A DNA stretch of 64,000 nt from Agrostemma githago (lineage: Eukaryota; Streptophyta; Magnoliopsida; Caryophyllales; Caryophyllaceae): contig OY288259.1 in the NCBI GenBank assembly GCA_958450325.1, positions 22,872,734 to 22,936,733 of the forward strand. Reading direction: 5' to 3'. Positions within the stretch are counted from its first letter, which is position 1. Each line of letters starts with the position of its first letter. A program made the position numbers and the translations under genes. This document shows, one piece after another, positions 1 through 10,975 of this stretch. Below the pieces are notes generated by a model. It did no database searches. It had not been told where the DNA came from and saw only the letters and a program-made list of their open reading frames with translations.

Positions 1-659
1 TCTCCAGAAGATGTAGTTCATCTTCATGGTTTTTCTCTTGAAGATTTTTCGTCGATCATCTACCTTTGCTGAATATCTGTTTGAGCCAACAAATTTTTAT
101 CCAGATATATAAGTGTATTTTGTTTTTTCCTTATATATGTAATGTCTGAACTATATGAAAGATAAATCTCAAGTTAATTTGAACTTATGTACACTTGTTA
201 TAAAATTATTTACTTATCACGCGTTTTTATATGTATTTGTACATAAGGATATGTTTGACGGATTATGAGTGCTTCAGTAAACATAAATCTAATTAGAATA
301 ACTTATGTACAACAATTATAGAAATATGTACACCATGTTCATGGTTATTACTATGACTAATATGTAAAGCTGATGTGTAAGTATGTACATTAAGTATTGA
401 TCTGTATACTATGCAGAAACTACCCATATAAGAATAAATAAGGTATGATATACATAGTTTATGACCTATTTACCAATGACACAAACACAAACAGGATACA
501 ACCTGATATACATATAGTGTATATAATAGATATGATATACATAGTTTATATAAATGACATACTTTATATACATAGTGTATATTATTGTGTTCAACTGCCC
601 CATAAATTTAATTAGAACAACTTATGATTTGATTCCAGTAATATGTAAGTAGATAAGAT
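1..659. other. AT-rich stretch without recognised gene
   Basis: No convincing reading frame or RNA gene is visible. The first ~110 bases are less AT-rich and could be the tail of an exon or leader from outside the window. The rest is rich in TATGTACA, GATATACATAG and TGTACATAA words, the same vocabulary as the minisatellite that follows, so it is probably decayed repeat. Confidence 0.4.
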
Positions 660-1405
660 ACATACAACAATTATAACTTGATATCTGTTGCACATATTCA
701 AAATCTGTAAATAGTTAAAGCACCGTCTGTTTCAATGTATATAACTTGATATCTGTTGCACATATTCAAAATCTGTAAATAGTTAAAGCACCGTCTGTTT
801 TGATGTATATAACTTGATATCTGTTGCACATGTTCAAAATCTGTAAATAGTTAAAGCTCCGTCTGTGTTGATGTAAATAACTTTATATCTGTTGTACATG
901 TTGATATTTTTACATATTTAAAGTAGTGTCTGTTTTGATGTACATAAGTAGATATCTGTTGTACATATCGATATTTTTACATAGTTAAAACAGTGTCTGA
1001 ATTGATGTACATAAGTTGATATCTCTTGCACATGTTCACAATTTGTACATTGTCAAAGCACCATCTGTTTTGATGTATATAACTTGATATCTGTTGCACA
1101 TGTACAAAATCTGTAAATAGTTAAAGCACCGTCTGTTTTGATGTATATAACTTGATATCTGTTGCACATGTTCAAAATCTGTAAATAGTTCAAGCACCGT
1201 CTGTTCTGATGTACATAACTTGATATCTATTGTACATGTTGATATTTTTACATATTTAAAGTAGTGTCTATTTTGATGTACATAAGTAGATATCTGTTGT
1301 ACATATCGATATTTTTACATAGTTAAAACAGTGTCTGAATTGATGTACATAAGTTGATATCTGTTGCACATGTTCACAATTTGTACATTGTCAAAGCACC
1401 GTATG
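660..1405. repeat. 67-68 bp minisatellite, about 11 units
   Basis: The anchor AAC/GTTGATATCTGTTG recurs at about 675, 743, 811, 879, 946, 1013, 1081, 1149, 1217, 1284 and 1351, giving steps of 67 or 68. Each unit has the form anchor, CACATGTTCA, CTGTAAATAGTTAAAGCACCG, TCTGTTTTGATGTATATAA. Two unit types alternate: one with CACCG/CTGTAAATAG, the other with TATCGATATTTTTACATAG and CAGTGTCTG. The order near 879-1013 recurs near 1217-1351, so there is a higher-order repeat of about five units (~338 bp). Related single units lie in introns of both neighbouring genes. Confidence 0.9.
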
Positions 1406-1979
1406 ATAATAATTAATTAATAATAATAATAATAATAAAGTACTCCGTATAAGACACATTATTTTGAAATATAGTACTAGTGCTCAGTATTCCACTACTC
1501 TAGGACGTATTTATGACGTATTAGGACTTTTTGAAAATGACGTATTATTAAGAGTTTGGAAATAACTATTGAGAATTCCTATAATCACTTCAACCGTCAT
1601 TTGACAACTACTAGTATTGCATAATTTGAACTATTTCACTTCAACTACTGAGAATTCCTATAGTCACTTCAACTATTTCAAAAAGTGCATCACTTCACAA
1701 CAATTTGAAAAATCAAGTACTGCAATTTATATCGATCATCTTCAACGATTATTTGGTGAGTGATATGTTCTTGATTCTTTGCATGCCATAACTAATGGTT
1801 TTTCGAACGATTTTGTGAAATTTACAGTAAAGTAAAATTGCAATCTTTTATTCTTTGGAGATTAGGTCTTGTCTATCATTCGCGTTATTTATAAAGTACA
1901 TATGCAGTTTTGTGTGTTATATTTTTTATTTTTAGAGTGATTTTTTTGAAAATTAGGGTTAAGTAATTCACGAGACAAG
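1406..1979 (+). promoter_or_regulatory. Upstream and probable 5' leader of gene 1
   Basis: AT-rich sequence with an AAT microsatellite at about 1417-1437, directly upstream of the first ATG of gene 1. A plausible 5'UTR intron is seen: donor TTTG|GTGAGT near 1754 and acceptor TTTTTAG near 1935, just before the ATG at 1980. Gene 2 has a similar layout upstream of its ATG. No TATA box or core promoter can be assigned with confidence. Confidence 0.35.
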
Positions 1980-4900
1980 ATGAAATTAAACCTGGAGAAG
2001 ACTGCAGCAAAGAGGAAAACTGATAAAAAGGAGAAAGGTACAATTTAAATTATGTACATTTAAGGTATTTGTGTACAATTTAAATTATGTACAATGAAAT
2101 TATACTGATTTTGTGTTCTTTATTCGTAGCTGAATGTAAAAGGAGGCGAACTGAAGAAAAGGATACAGACTCTGATAATTATGAAGAAACATCAGACAAA
2201 CAATTATGTTTGATAACAGACGCAAATAAAGGTATATTCATTAAATAGACTACTATGTTTCAATATTGTTTGAAAAGAACTTTTTTTATTTAGTATAGCT
2301 TTAAAAATTTACATACAATTTGTGTTTGAAGTTATGTGCATTGTGTAATGCGTTATGAACATACAATTTACAGGTATTGCTCCTAAAACTACAAAGACTA
2401 GGAGGAAGAGAGTTCTACATGCAACGAACGAACTGCCGTCATTGAAGACACGCATGTCCCCTGATGGTTTGGTTAAATTTCTAAATGATTTGTCAGAGAA
2501 ACAGATTGCAGATATTAAAGAATTAGGGTTTGGGGATTTAATTGATCTGAATGTAAAAGAAGTCTCGTGCAAGCTTGCTCATTGGCTTGTTACAAATTTC
2601 ATTCCTGATTCAGCCACATTTAAATATAATACATTTGATGTGACAAATCTTGATGTACATATTGCAACTGGGTTTCCTATGGGACCAAACAAGATTGTCC
2701 TTGCATCGTATGATGACCATGACATGGAATACAAAAAACTTCTTAAGGAATGTAAGAATCAATTTGAAGGGTCAAAGGTTACGGCCACTACATTGAAATC
2801 CATCCTTGATAAACAAAAGGATGGAGGTGATCTATTCAAAAGGAACTTTATAGTTTATATCTGTTCTTATTTTATAGAAGGTACCTCTTCTGCAACTCCA
2901 AGTTTTAGGATATTGAAGTCTTTAGTCGATTTGTCTTTGGTACCTACGTATAATTGGTGCAAATTTTGCCTTGATGCCTTCATCGAGACTGTTGATATGT
3001 GGAAGATGAACATAGCAGAGAAGGAGAAGTTTTTTGATGGACCTATAATGGTCTTTGTGTTCATATATTTGCAAAGAATGCGGTACAGAAACAGCACCCT
3101 AGTCCGTGCTTTCCCAACAATGCTGTTCTGGACACAAGAGTCCATTTCAAAGAGAATAATGGACGAAGCAAAAAAATCGGGTACGTTTGGTAATGGTCTG
3201 GTTATCCCATTAGAGTCCCTTGATTGGTACAAGGGGGAGGAAGTAAAGGAAAGTATGAACAAAGAGGGAAAAGAAGAAGGAGATTGGTTACAAAGTTTAA
3301 TGCTGAAATCTGTTGAATTCACAAAAAATTTCAATGGGTTCAAAGATGCTATAAATGTTGCAAAGTTTGCGTCCCCTCAATGCAAACCAATAACAAAATT
3401 GGAAATGTTGACCAGTGATTTTGTTGAAAAACTTGTGACAATAACAGAACATCAAGAATTTGGTAAGAATTTTTCTTCAATTGGTTTTATCCCCATTCAT
3501 TTGTTATAATATGTCGAATATAGTACTTATGTTTCATCTTTTGCTTCAAAATAGGTGAGGAGGAACAAAATGAGAAGAATCCAGAAATACTGCATATGAT
3601 ACATAAGATGGCAAAAGATTTTACTTCTGTAAAAAAGACTGATCGTGAAAAGGACAAGATAGATGAAATGAATACTGTACTACTTCTGGAAGATGTTGAT
3701 ACTGCAGAAGACATCAATATTCATGATAATCCTATTTCTAGTCCTGTCAAGAATGACAATGAAGATGTGTTGAATGTTGATGCTGCAGAAGACATCTGTA
3801 CAGATGCTCCTATTTCTAGTCCTGTCAAAAATGACAGTGAAATTATTTCCGAGGAAAATGAAGATGTGTTCGATGCGGACACTGTGGAAAATGTTGATGC
3901 TGCAGAAAACATCTGTACAGAGGCTCTTATTTCTACTCCTGTCAAGAATGACAGTGAAATTATTTCTGAGGAAAATGAAGATGTGTTCAATGCGGACAAT
4001 GTGGAAAATGTTGATGCTGCAGAAGACATCTGTACAGATGTTCGTATTTCTACTCCTATCAAAAATGACAGTGAAATTATTTCTGTAGAACACAAAGATT
4101 TTTTGAATGTACATACTGTGGAAATTGTTGATGTGGATTTGGAAACTTTTGTTGATGATGTTGTAAATGTGCATTTGGAATCTCTTACAAATCAAAACAA
4201 GGAAATTGATACACTTGACAAAAAAAAGATTGAAGCACAGCAAAAGGGAAAACAAGGAGATGTAGCAGTTTTAAAATCTTCTTTTATTAATAAGAACATC
4301 AACTGTTTGACCTCTCTCAAAGCTCAGCAGAAATATGTGTCAGACTATGTATTTGCACCAGGAAAGTCTTTACAGTAAGTCTCATTAATCTTTTAAACAA
4401 GTTTCATATCTGTTCCTGTTTTGATGTACATAAGTTGATATCTATTGCACATGTTCACAATTTGTACATTGTCAAAGCACCGTCTGTTTTGATTTACATA
4501 ACTTGATATCAATTTGTACATTGTCAAAGCATGGTCATAACATGTCTTGGTGTACATTATCTGTAGATGGTTTTGATGTACATAAATTAATATATTTTGT
4601 ACATAAGATTCATACCAGGTATAGCAAAACTAGTACACTAAATAATTTAATTTTTCAGGGATATTCTGTTTAAGTTTGGAAACATTGAACTTTCAAGGGG
4701 GGACCTGTCGATGATGGCAACCTGTGATACCCGAATCAATGAGTTAATTTTAAATTTCTGGTGCCTATTGATGAATGATTTGGAAAAGCTATCACCGACA
4801 TCATCTATCAAACGTGTGTATATGTCTCCTTTTCAAGAATATCAGGTAATGTTATGTATTCCATTCACATATGATAAAAACTGTTTTCACTCATGATTCT

Positions 4901-7039
4901 CTTCTAAACAATCACTACAATGTTTCAGGTTCCCAAAAGTGAAATGGACGTTAATGATGTGCAACTGGTAATCAAAAAGATATTCTTTATAACTCTTATT
5001 TATTTATTTATTTATTTATTTAATTATTCGTTCATTGTGAGAACTAATAATGTGATTTTCTTCAAGGCACTTTTCTACTTTAGATATTCAGCAGGTTATG
5101 TTGTTTACTGTGCAAACTCAATCTCGAAGAAATTTGAGATGATTCATTTTGGGTTTCATGAAGGAATTAACAGCAAAGAGATTGGTCTTGGAGGTAAAGA
5201 GTTTTATGTGAGCATACTCTAGGCATTAACATTACACATTCTATGTTTGTGTTTTTTCATTCATTAAAAAAACATTCTATATATATGTCTGCGCTCTTTT
5301 GTACATTAAAATTTATGTTATCTGGCCTGAATAATTGGCTTATATTTTCAGAATGGTTATTTGAAGGAACATTTCGAACATAAAATCGAATGGGTGAAAG
5401 AGTTTGATACCTATGAGTTGATCGAATATATTCCAGATTTCTCTAAAGATTTGGAAAGTAACAATGGCATTCTTTCAATGAGAATCATTGAAACATACAA
5501 AGGCAATAAAGACAATTATGCCGACGAGTTCAAACAGTAAGTTAAAAATCACAACACATTCATCACTGATACTAATCTATATGTTATTATTTTCCAATAT
5601 ACTAATGTTATCATGTGTAATGATTATGTATATGTGCAGTCCACCATTTCATACAATGATTACGTAAAGATGATGACGGTGTCGTATTGCCACAGAATAC
5701 TAACTTCAGACAGGAATGAGCTGAAGAATACTGTGTTGAAGGAGGCAAAAAAAATGTTGTATGTATCTGATAGCTTGCTGTTGATAAGTCATAATTTGAC
5801 ATACATAAATTATTATATATTGTTTCGATTACAAAGTCATATTCTGTTCTATGACTTTTATCAGCTTGGAAGTGGAAAATTTAACAACAAAAAAGTACAG
5901 CGATTCTCATATAGTTCAAAATTTCTTGAAAAAAGTAACAAAAAAGAATTTTGCTGGAAAGGGATTAGAGGACAAGCAGAAAGAATACGATGACATGCTA
6001 AAATCGTATAATAGGTAATATATTCTACCCTTTCCATTGTATTTGAAATCATTCATCATAATTAATTAATTTTAAGGTTATTACTCCCACGTTGTGTGTT
6101 ATTTTACAGCGAAATCATTATACAAACTGAATGGATGTGTTTAAACCGCATAGATATGCAAGCATTGTTATTTGCAGATGAGGAATTAGTTGATATGGTA
6201 AGAAAATGTCTAACAAGATTTAATCTTACAAATTCAAATGCTTCTAAATAAATCTAACAAGTTCCATTTTAATAGGTGATAGATTTGTATGGAATTTATA
6301 TTACATTAGAAAGGAAGGATGTTGTATTCTTTCCAACAAAGGCAGGGGTAAGTATTTCAAATTGGTGTACTTATTTTCGGTATTTAAGGATACAGTTATT
6401 TATTTGATGCTTATCTTTTGTTTTAGGAATTAGACCCAAAGAGCACTACTACTCTTAATACTCCGTACTGTACTTTATCATACATGCCTCATGATACGAA
6501 ATCTATAAGAAAGGTACATCCAATGATTAAAGTATTAAAAGTTGACGATAATTAACTATAAAAAAACTATGTTTATGACTGTGAAATGTGTAAATTTTCA
6601 GATCTTTGTTCCAATTCACACTGAAAACCCGGATCATTGGATTTTACTTGTCTGTGATCTAGAAGAGAAAAGGAATTACGTCCTTGATTCATGCAGGACG
6701 AAGTTTTACAGAAAAAGGAACAAGGAAGTTGAAGATGTAGTGTATAATGTTTCAAACATTTTACAAAACTACCCTGGCTATGAACAAATTTTCAAACAAA
6801 TGGGAAAATTTCAAGTGGAAGCGTTTAGAAATGCAGCGAAGCAAACCAATAAAGTTGATTGTGGTCTCTTTGTTATGAAATGGATAAAGGCATTGCATGA
6901 CAAGAAGAAATGGACAAGTCAATCATACTTTGCAAATAACAAAGAATTTAGGCGTGAAGCATGCTTGGATCTTTTGAAGTGGGAAAAGAACTATGTGACA
7001 AATTTCAGTGTTAAAGAAAAATATGAGATCTTATTTTAA
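1980..7039 (+). CDS. Ulp1/C48 SUMO-protease-like protein, gene 1 of a tandem pair (14 exons, one phase break)
   Basis: Predicted exons: 1980-2037, 2130-2231, 2374-3462, 3555-4374, 4659-4845, 4929-4967, 5067-5207, 5352-5536, 5640-5758, 5865-6014, 6110-6197, 6276-6347, 6427-6513, 6602-7039. All have GT-AG borders and, except one, coherent phases. The order is a short basic N-terminus (KRK, KRRR), a ~360-residue conserved domain in exon 3, an acidic repeat region in exon 4, then a C-terminal Ulp1-like cysteine protease fold. His at 6635, Asp at 6686, Gln at 6842 and Cys (VDCGLF) at 6860 fit the C48 catalytic set, so cleavage of a ubiquitin-like modifier is the likely ancestral activity. The exon 8 donor (CA|GTAAGT, 5536/5537) leaves phase 2, but exon 9 reads only in phase 0. 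The exons sum to 3575 nt, one short of a whole number of codons. Plants carry such Ulp1 genes both as host genes and as transposon cargo; which applies here is unknown. Confidence 0.7.
3779..4131 (+). repeat. Coding 117-bp tandem repeat (39 residues, three copies) in gene 1 exon 4
   Basis: The word TGCTGCAG that starts each unit lies at 3781, 3898 and 4015, a step of exactly 117 bases, so reading frame is kept. Each unit encodes VDAAEDICT, then PISSPVKNDSEII, then SEENEDVF. It is strongly acidic and probably disordered. A shorter, diverged partial unit lies just upstream, near 3689-3778. The equivalent exon of gene 2 lacks the repeat. Confidence 0.9.
4410..4620. repeat. Minisatellite relatives inside gene 1 intron 4
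   Basis: The intron between exons 4 and 5 contains about three diverged units of the 67-68 bp minisatellite: GATGTACATAAGTTGATAT, CACATGTTCACAATTTGTAC and AAAGCACCGTCTGTTTTGAT. They run in the same orientation as the array at 660-1405. Confidence 0.8.
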
Positions 7040-7988
7040 TTGTATGTAGAATTAGTTATATTACTGTAATAGACGATCTATTAATATAAAAATGGCAATC
7101 AATGGATTATTTGTTTAACATTGGATATGTTATGTACGCATCAAAATACAAATATGTACAAGGAACATCTCTAAGATAACATTGGACGAAATATGTCTTG
7201 TAGATAGTAAACTTCACACAAGAAGCATACAAAACGTTGTTTTGTGGAAGGAGTGTTTACTGGTAAAGTTGATCTTTGCCTTATTTTGTGCATCATAAAT
7301 CTAGTTTGAAGATCATCAAGGCAGCCAATTATGTTGAACTGATTCGTATGTATGCTAAAGTTTATGTTATGTGCATTTAAACTACTTGTATTATGTTGAA
7401 CTGACAAAATACATTTAAAGTATTATGTATGGTTAAAATAGTCATGTCTTATGTTTTTGTATAATGTTTAAATAAGCTTGATATTTGACATATGTTCTCT
7501 AAATTCTATATTATGTACACTAAAAGTATTTATCTCTTATGTTTTCCAGTACACTTATGTACAAAATATAATATCTTATATACTTTGAATCTGTCTTATT
7601 TTCAATGAACATAACAGCATTATAAATCGAATACTTGAACATAGTATTCCGTATCTTAACAGGTGCCCGTTTATTATTTAATTAAAACCCAAAAACGAAC
7701 ATAATTGGTATCTGACCTACTTCATAGCCACAAAAGAAAAAGAAAAAAAAGACAGCGATCTCTTAAGATCTTCCCCGGATTATCTTCAACAATTTAGCGA
7801 TTTCTGTAAGTTTATTCTAGATTATCTTTTCCGATTACCTTCGACATTGCGGTATATTGTTGTTTTTTGAAACGATTTTTTGAAGGTTGGTATAAAATAA
7901 TAGGCAGTATGCAATTACTTCCGATTGTGTATAAAACGATTTCTTCTGACAGATTATTCAACTTGTGCAAATTAGGTTAACAAAAAAG
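7040..7988. other. Intergenic region between the two Ulp1-like genes
   Basis: AT-rich spacer with TATGTACA words and no credible gene. The last ~260 bases should include the leader of gene 2. A candidate 5'UTR intron runs from CTG|TAAGT/CT|GTAAGT near 7807 to GCAAATTAG near 7975. Confidence 0.4.
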
Positions 7989-8163
7989 ATGAGAACAAAT
8001 CGGGAGAAAAGCGGAACAAAGAGGGAAGCTGCTCATAAGATCGAAGGTATATAAACTTATACAGTACTCCGTATTGAATCCTATACTCTCAATGTAAATG
8101 ATGCATATTGATTTTTCGTTAATTATGTATAGTTGCATGTAAAAAGAGACGGGTAGAAGTAAA

Positions 8164-8223
8164 CGATGATTCTAAGGATGATTCTAAGGATGATTCTAAG
8201 GATAATTCTGATGATTCTAAGGA
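8164..8223 (+). repeat. 12-bp coding repeat (DDSK) in gene 2 exon 2
   Basis: GATGATTCTAAG is repeated three times, then occurs once more after GATAATTCT. It encodes DDSK units. Gene 1 has an acidic but non-repetitive segment at the same place. Confidence 0.85.
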
Positions 8224-9604
8224 TTGTAGTTTTCAGACACCGAAATCACAATTACACTTACTCTCAGATGCGATTGTAGGTATGTACATTTGTTGTTTTA
8301 ATTATCTGTTCTTAGAACTTGAACTAGTTACATATGCCCTCTATACATATCATTTAAATCTGTTTTGATCACTCAAATTTACAGCTGTCATTAATAAGCC
8401 TACAAAACCTACAAAAACTAGAAGGAAGAGGGTTCTACATGCAGTGAATGAACTCCCATCATTGACCACAAGGATGTCCCTTGAAAGTTTGTTTAAATTT
8501 GTAAGAAATCTGTCAGACAAGCAAATTGAAGATATTATGGAATTGGGGTTCGGGGATATAATTTCTCTAAATGTAAGAGAAGTCCCAGCCAAACTTGGTC
8601 ATTGGCATGTTTCCAATTTTGACCCTGATTCATCATCATATAAAGGTCAGACACTTCATGTTACAAATTTGGATGTACACATAGCAACCGGGCATCCTAT
8701 GGGATCAAATGATATTGTATTAGCATCCTATGATGACAAGGATGTTGAATATAATCGATTAGTTGATGAGTTCAAGGAACAGTTTAAAGGTTCCAAGATA
8801 ACAAACAATGTGTTACAATACGTGCTAACAACACAGAAGGATGGAGGGGATCAATTCAAGAGGAACTTCATTGTTTATCTTTGCTCTATTTTTGTAGTGG
8901 GTAGCTGTTCTACAACCCCAAGCTTAAAGATATTGATGTCTTTAGTCGACTTATCATTGGTACCCACCTTTAATTGGTGCAAATTTTGCCTTGATGCTTT
9001 CATTGAGGCAGTTGATATGTGGAAGATGAACACCGCAGAGAGAAACAAATGCTTTGATGGACCTATAATGGTCTTTGTGTTCATATATCTACAAAGAATG
9101 TGCTATAGAAACAGCACACCTGTTCGTTGTTTCCCGACAATGCTGTTCTGGACACAAGAGTCCATTTCAAAAAGAATAGTGGACGAAGCGAAGAAATCGG
9201 GTACATTCGGTAACGGCTTTGTCTTGCCATTACAACCGGTTGATTGGTACAAGGTGGATAACTCTAAAACCTGTACTGCAAATGTTTCTTCCGTAATGGA
9301 AAAAGAGAAGCTAGTGAAAATGGAGGAGGAAATAAAAGATGAGAATGATGAGCCAAAGGAAGTAATACACTGGGTGCAGAATTTAATCAACAAATCTTCT
9401 CAGTTCTCAAAGTCTTTCAGGGGGCTGAAAGATGCGATAAAAGTTGCAAAAGTTGCCTCCCCCCAATGCAAACCACTATTAGACTTTGAAATTTTGGCAA
9501 ATGAATTTATAAACAAACTTGCAGAAACGAGAAGAGAACAGCCATCAAAACATAATGGTAATATTTTTTTTATAATTAATTTTCTAAATGTTTATAAATG
9601 TTTA

Positions 9605-9955
9605 TAGAACTATCTGTTTTAACGTACATAAGTTGATATCTGTTGCATAAGTTACTATGTGTTGCACATTTTGGAATTTGTACATGGTTAAAACAGTGTG
9701 TCTGTTCCTACGTATATAAATTACTATTTGTTGCCCATATTGAAATTTGTACATGGTTAAAACAATGTCTGTTTTGATGTAGATAAGTTACTATATGTTG
9801 CACATATTGAAATTTATACATGGTTAAAACAGTGTTTGTTTTGATGTACATAATTTACTATGTGTTGGACATGTTGGAATTTGTACATGATTATAGAAGT
9901 GTCTGTTTTGATGTACATAAGTTATTATGTGTTGTATAAATTATAACTTATATAC
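9605..9955. repeat. Minisatellite relatives inside gene 2 intron 3
   Basis: About five diverged 60-70 bp units: GTACATAAGTTGATATCTG, TTACTATGTGTTGCACAT, GGAATTTGTACATGGTTAAA, CAGTGTCTGTTTTGATG. They belong to the same family as 660-1405, and a further copy lies downstream of the gene at 13716-13855. Confidence 0.8.
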
Positions 9956-10819
9956 AGTATTTATTTTTCATCTTTTACTGCTTAGAATCTGGAGATAAAT
10001 GGAAGGATGTTACTAATATTGCATCACAAGTTGTCAATGATGACAACACAAAAGAAGAAGGCAAAATACCTTCTACTTGTCAAAAGGACTTCCCTACCTT
10101 CTCAGATACAGACTTTGGTCTAGAAGAACTAACTCCACACGTATTAGAGATGTTAGATCAGATAGTAGAAGAAGCTGTTTCTGCCAAAAAGAATGAGGTA
10201 CCAAAGATGAAGAAGAAGAAGAAGAAGGAGAGAGACCCAATGATGCCAAGATACAGTTTGTTGAACTCAGATGAGAGCTATCAACTCAGTCAAGATATTA
10301 ACCTTGACATGTATTCTGACCCTCAAGATACACCTCAGATAAATGAAGATGTGGAAAATGTGGATAAAGAAAAAACTCTCATCATAAATGAACAAGTGTT
10401 CAATTACAAGAGTGTGCCAATTATGGATATGAAGAATGTGGGTGTGGAAGCTACTACTGAACAAATGTTCAATAACAAGCTTGTGGAGTTTGTGGAGAAC
10501 ATAGAATCTACTCCTGCACATGCAGTACAAAAAGTTAACTTAGAAACTCCTTATGCTGTGAAAAATATCATTCAAAAGAGCCCAGATATTGTTGAAAACT
10601 TGGTCACTCCACAAATAGTGGGGAATGCATCTCAGCAAGATGATGAAATGAATGAAAAAGAAATTGAAGTGCTATACAAGAGCAAACAAGCAATACCAGC
10701 TATTTTCAAATCTCCTTTCATACAAAGGAACATCAGCTATTTAACCAATCTGAGTGTCGAAGAGAAATATGTGACAGACTATGCATTTGCATTAGATATC
10801 ACTCCAAGGTAAACAACTA

Positions 10820-10975
10820 ATTTACATAGTTAAAGCACTATCTGTTTTGATGTATGTAAGATACTATGTGATGCACATGTGTGAAATTTGCACATTATTA
10901 AATCAGCGTCTGTTTTGATGTAGATAAGTTAGAACTTATTATATATAACTCATACAACAGATGTACATAAGTATA
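10820..10975. repeat. Minisatellite relatives inside gene 2 intron 4
   Basis: Two to three diverged units with AAAGCACTATCTGTTTTGAT, GATGCACATGTGTGAAATTT and GATGTAGATAAGTTAGAAC. They sit at the same intron position as the units in gene 1 intron 4. A single further unit lies in intron 13 near 12900-12960. Confidence 0.7.

Noticed and set aside
2867..3343. Minus-strand open frame of 158 codons inside gene 1 exon 3
   Set aside because: It is antisense to a conserved coding exon; the paralogue does not keep it at the same length, and no domain is recognised.
3680..4255. Minus-strand and other-frame repeats in gene 1 exon 4
   Set aside because: They are shadows of the in-frame 117-bp coding repeat.
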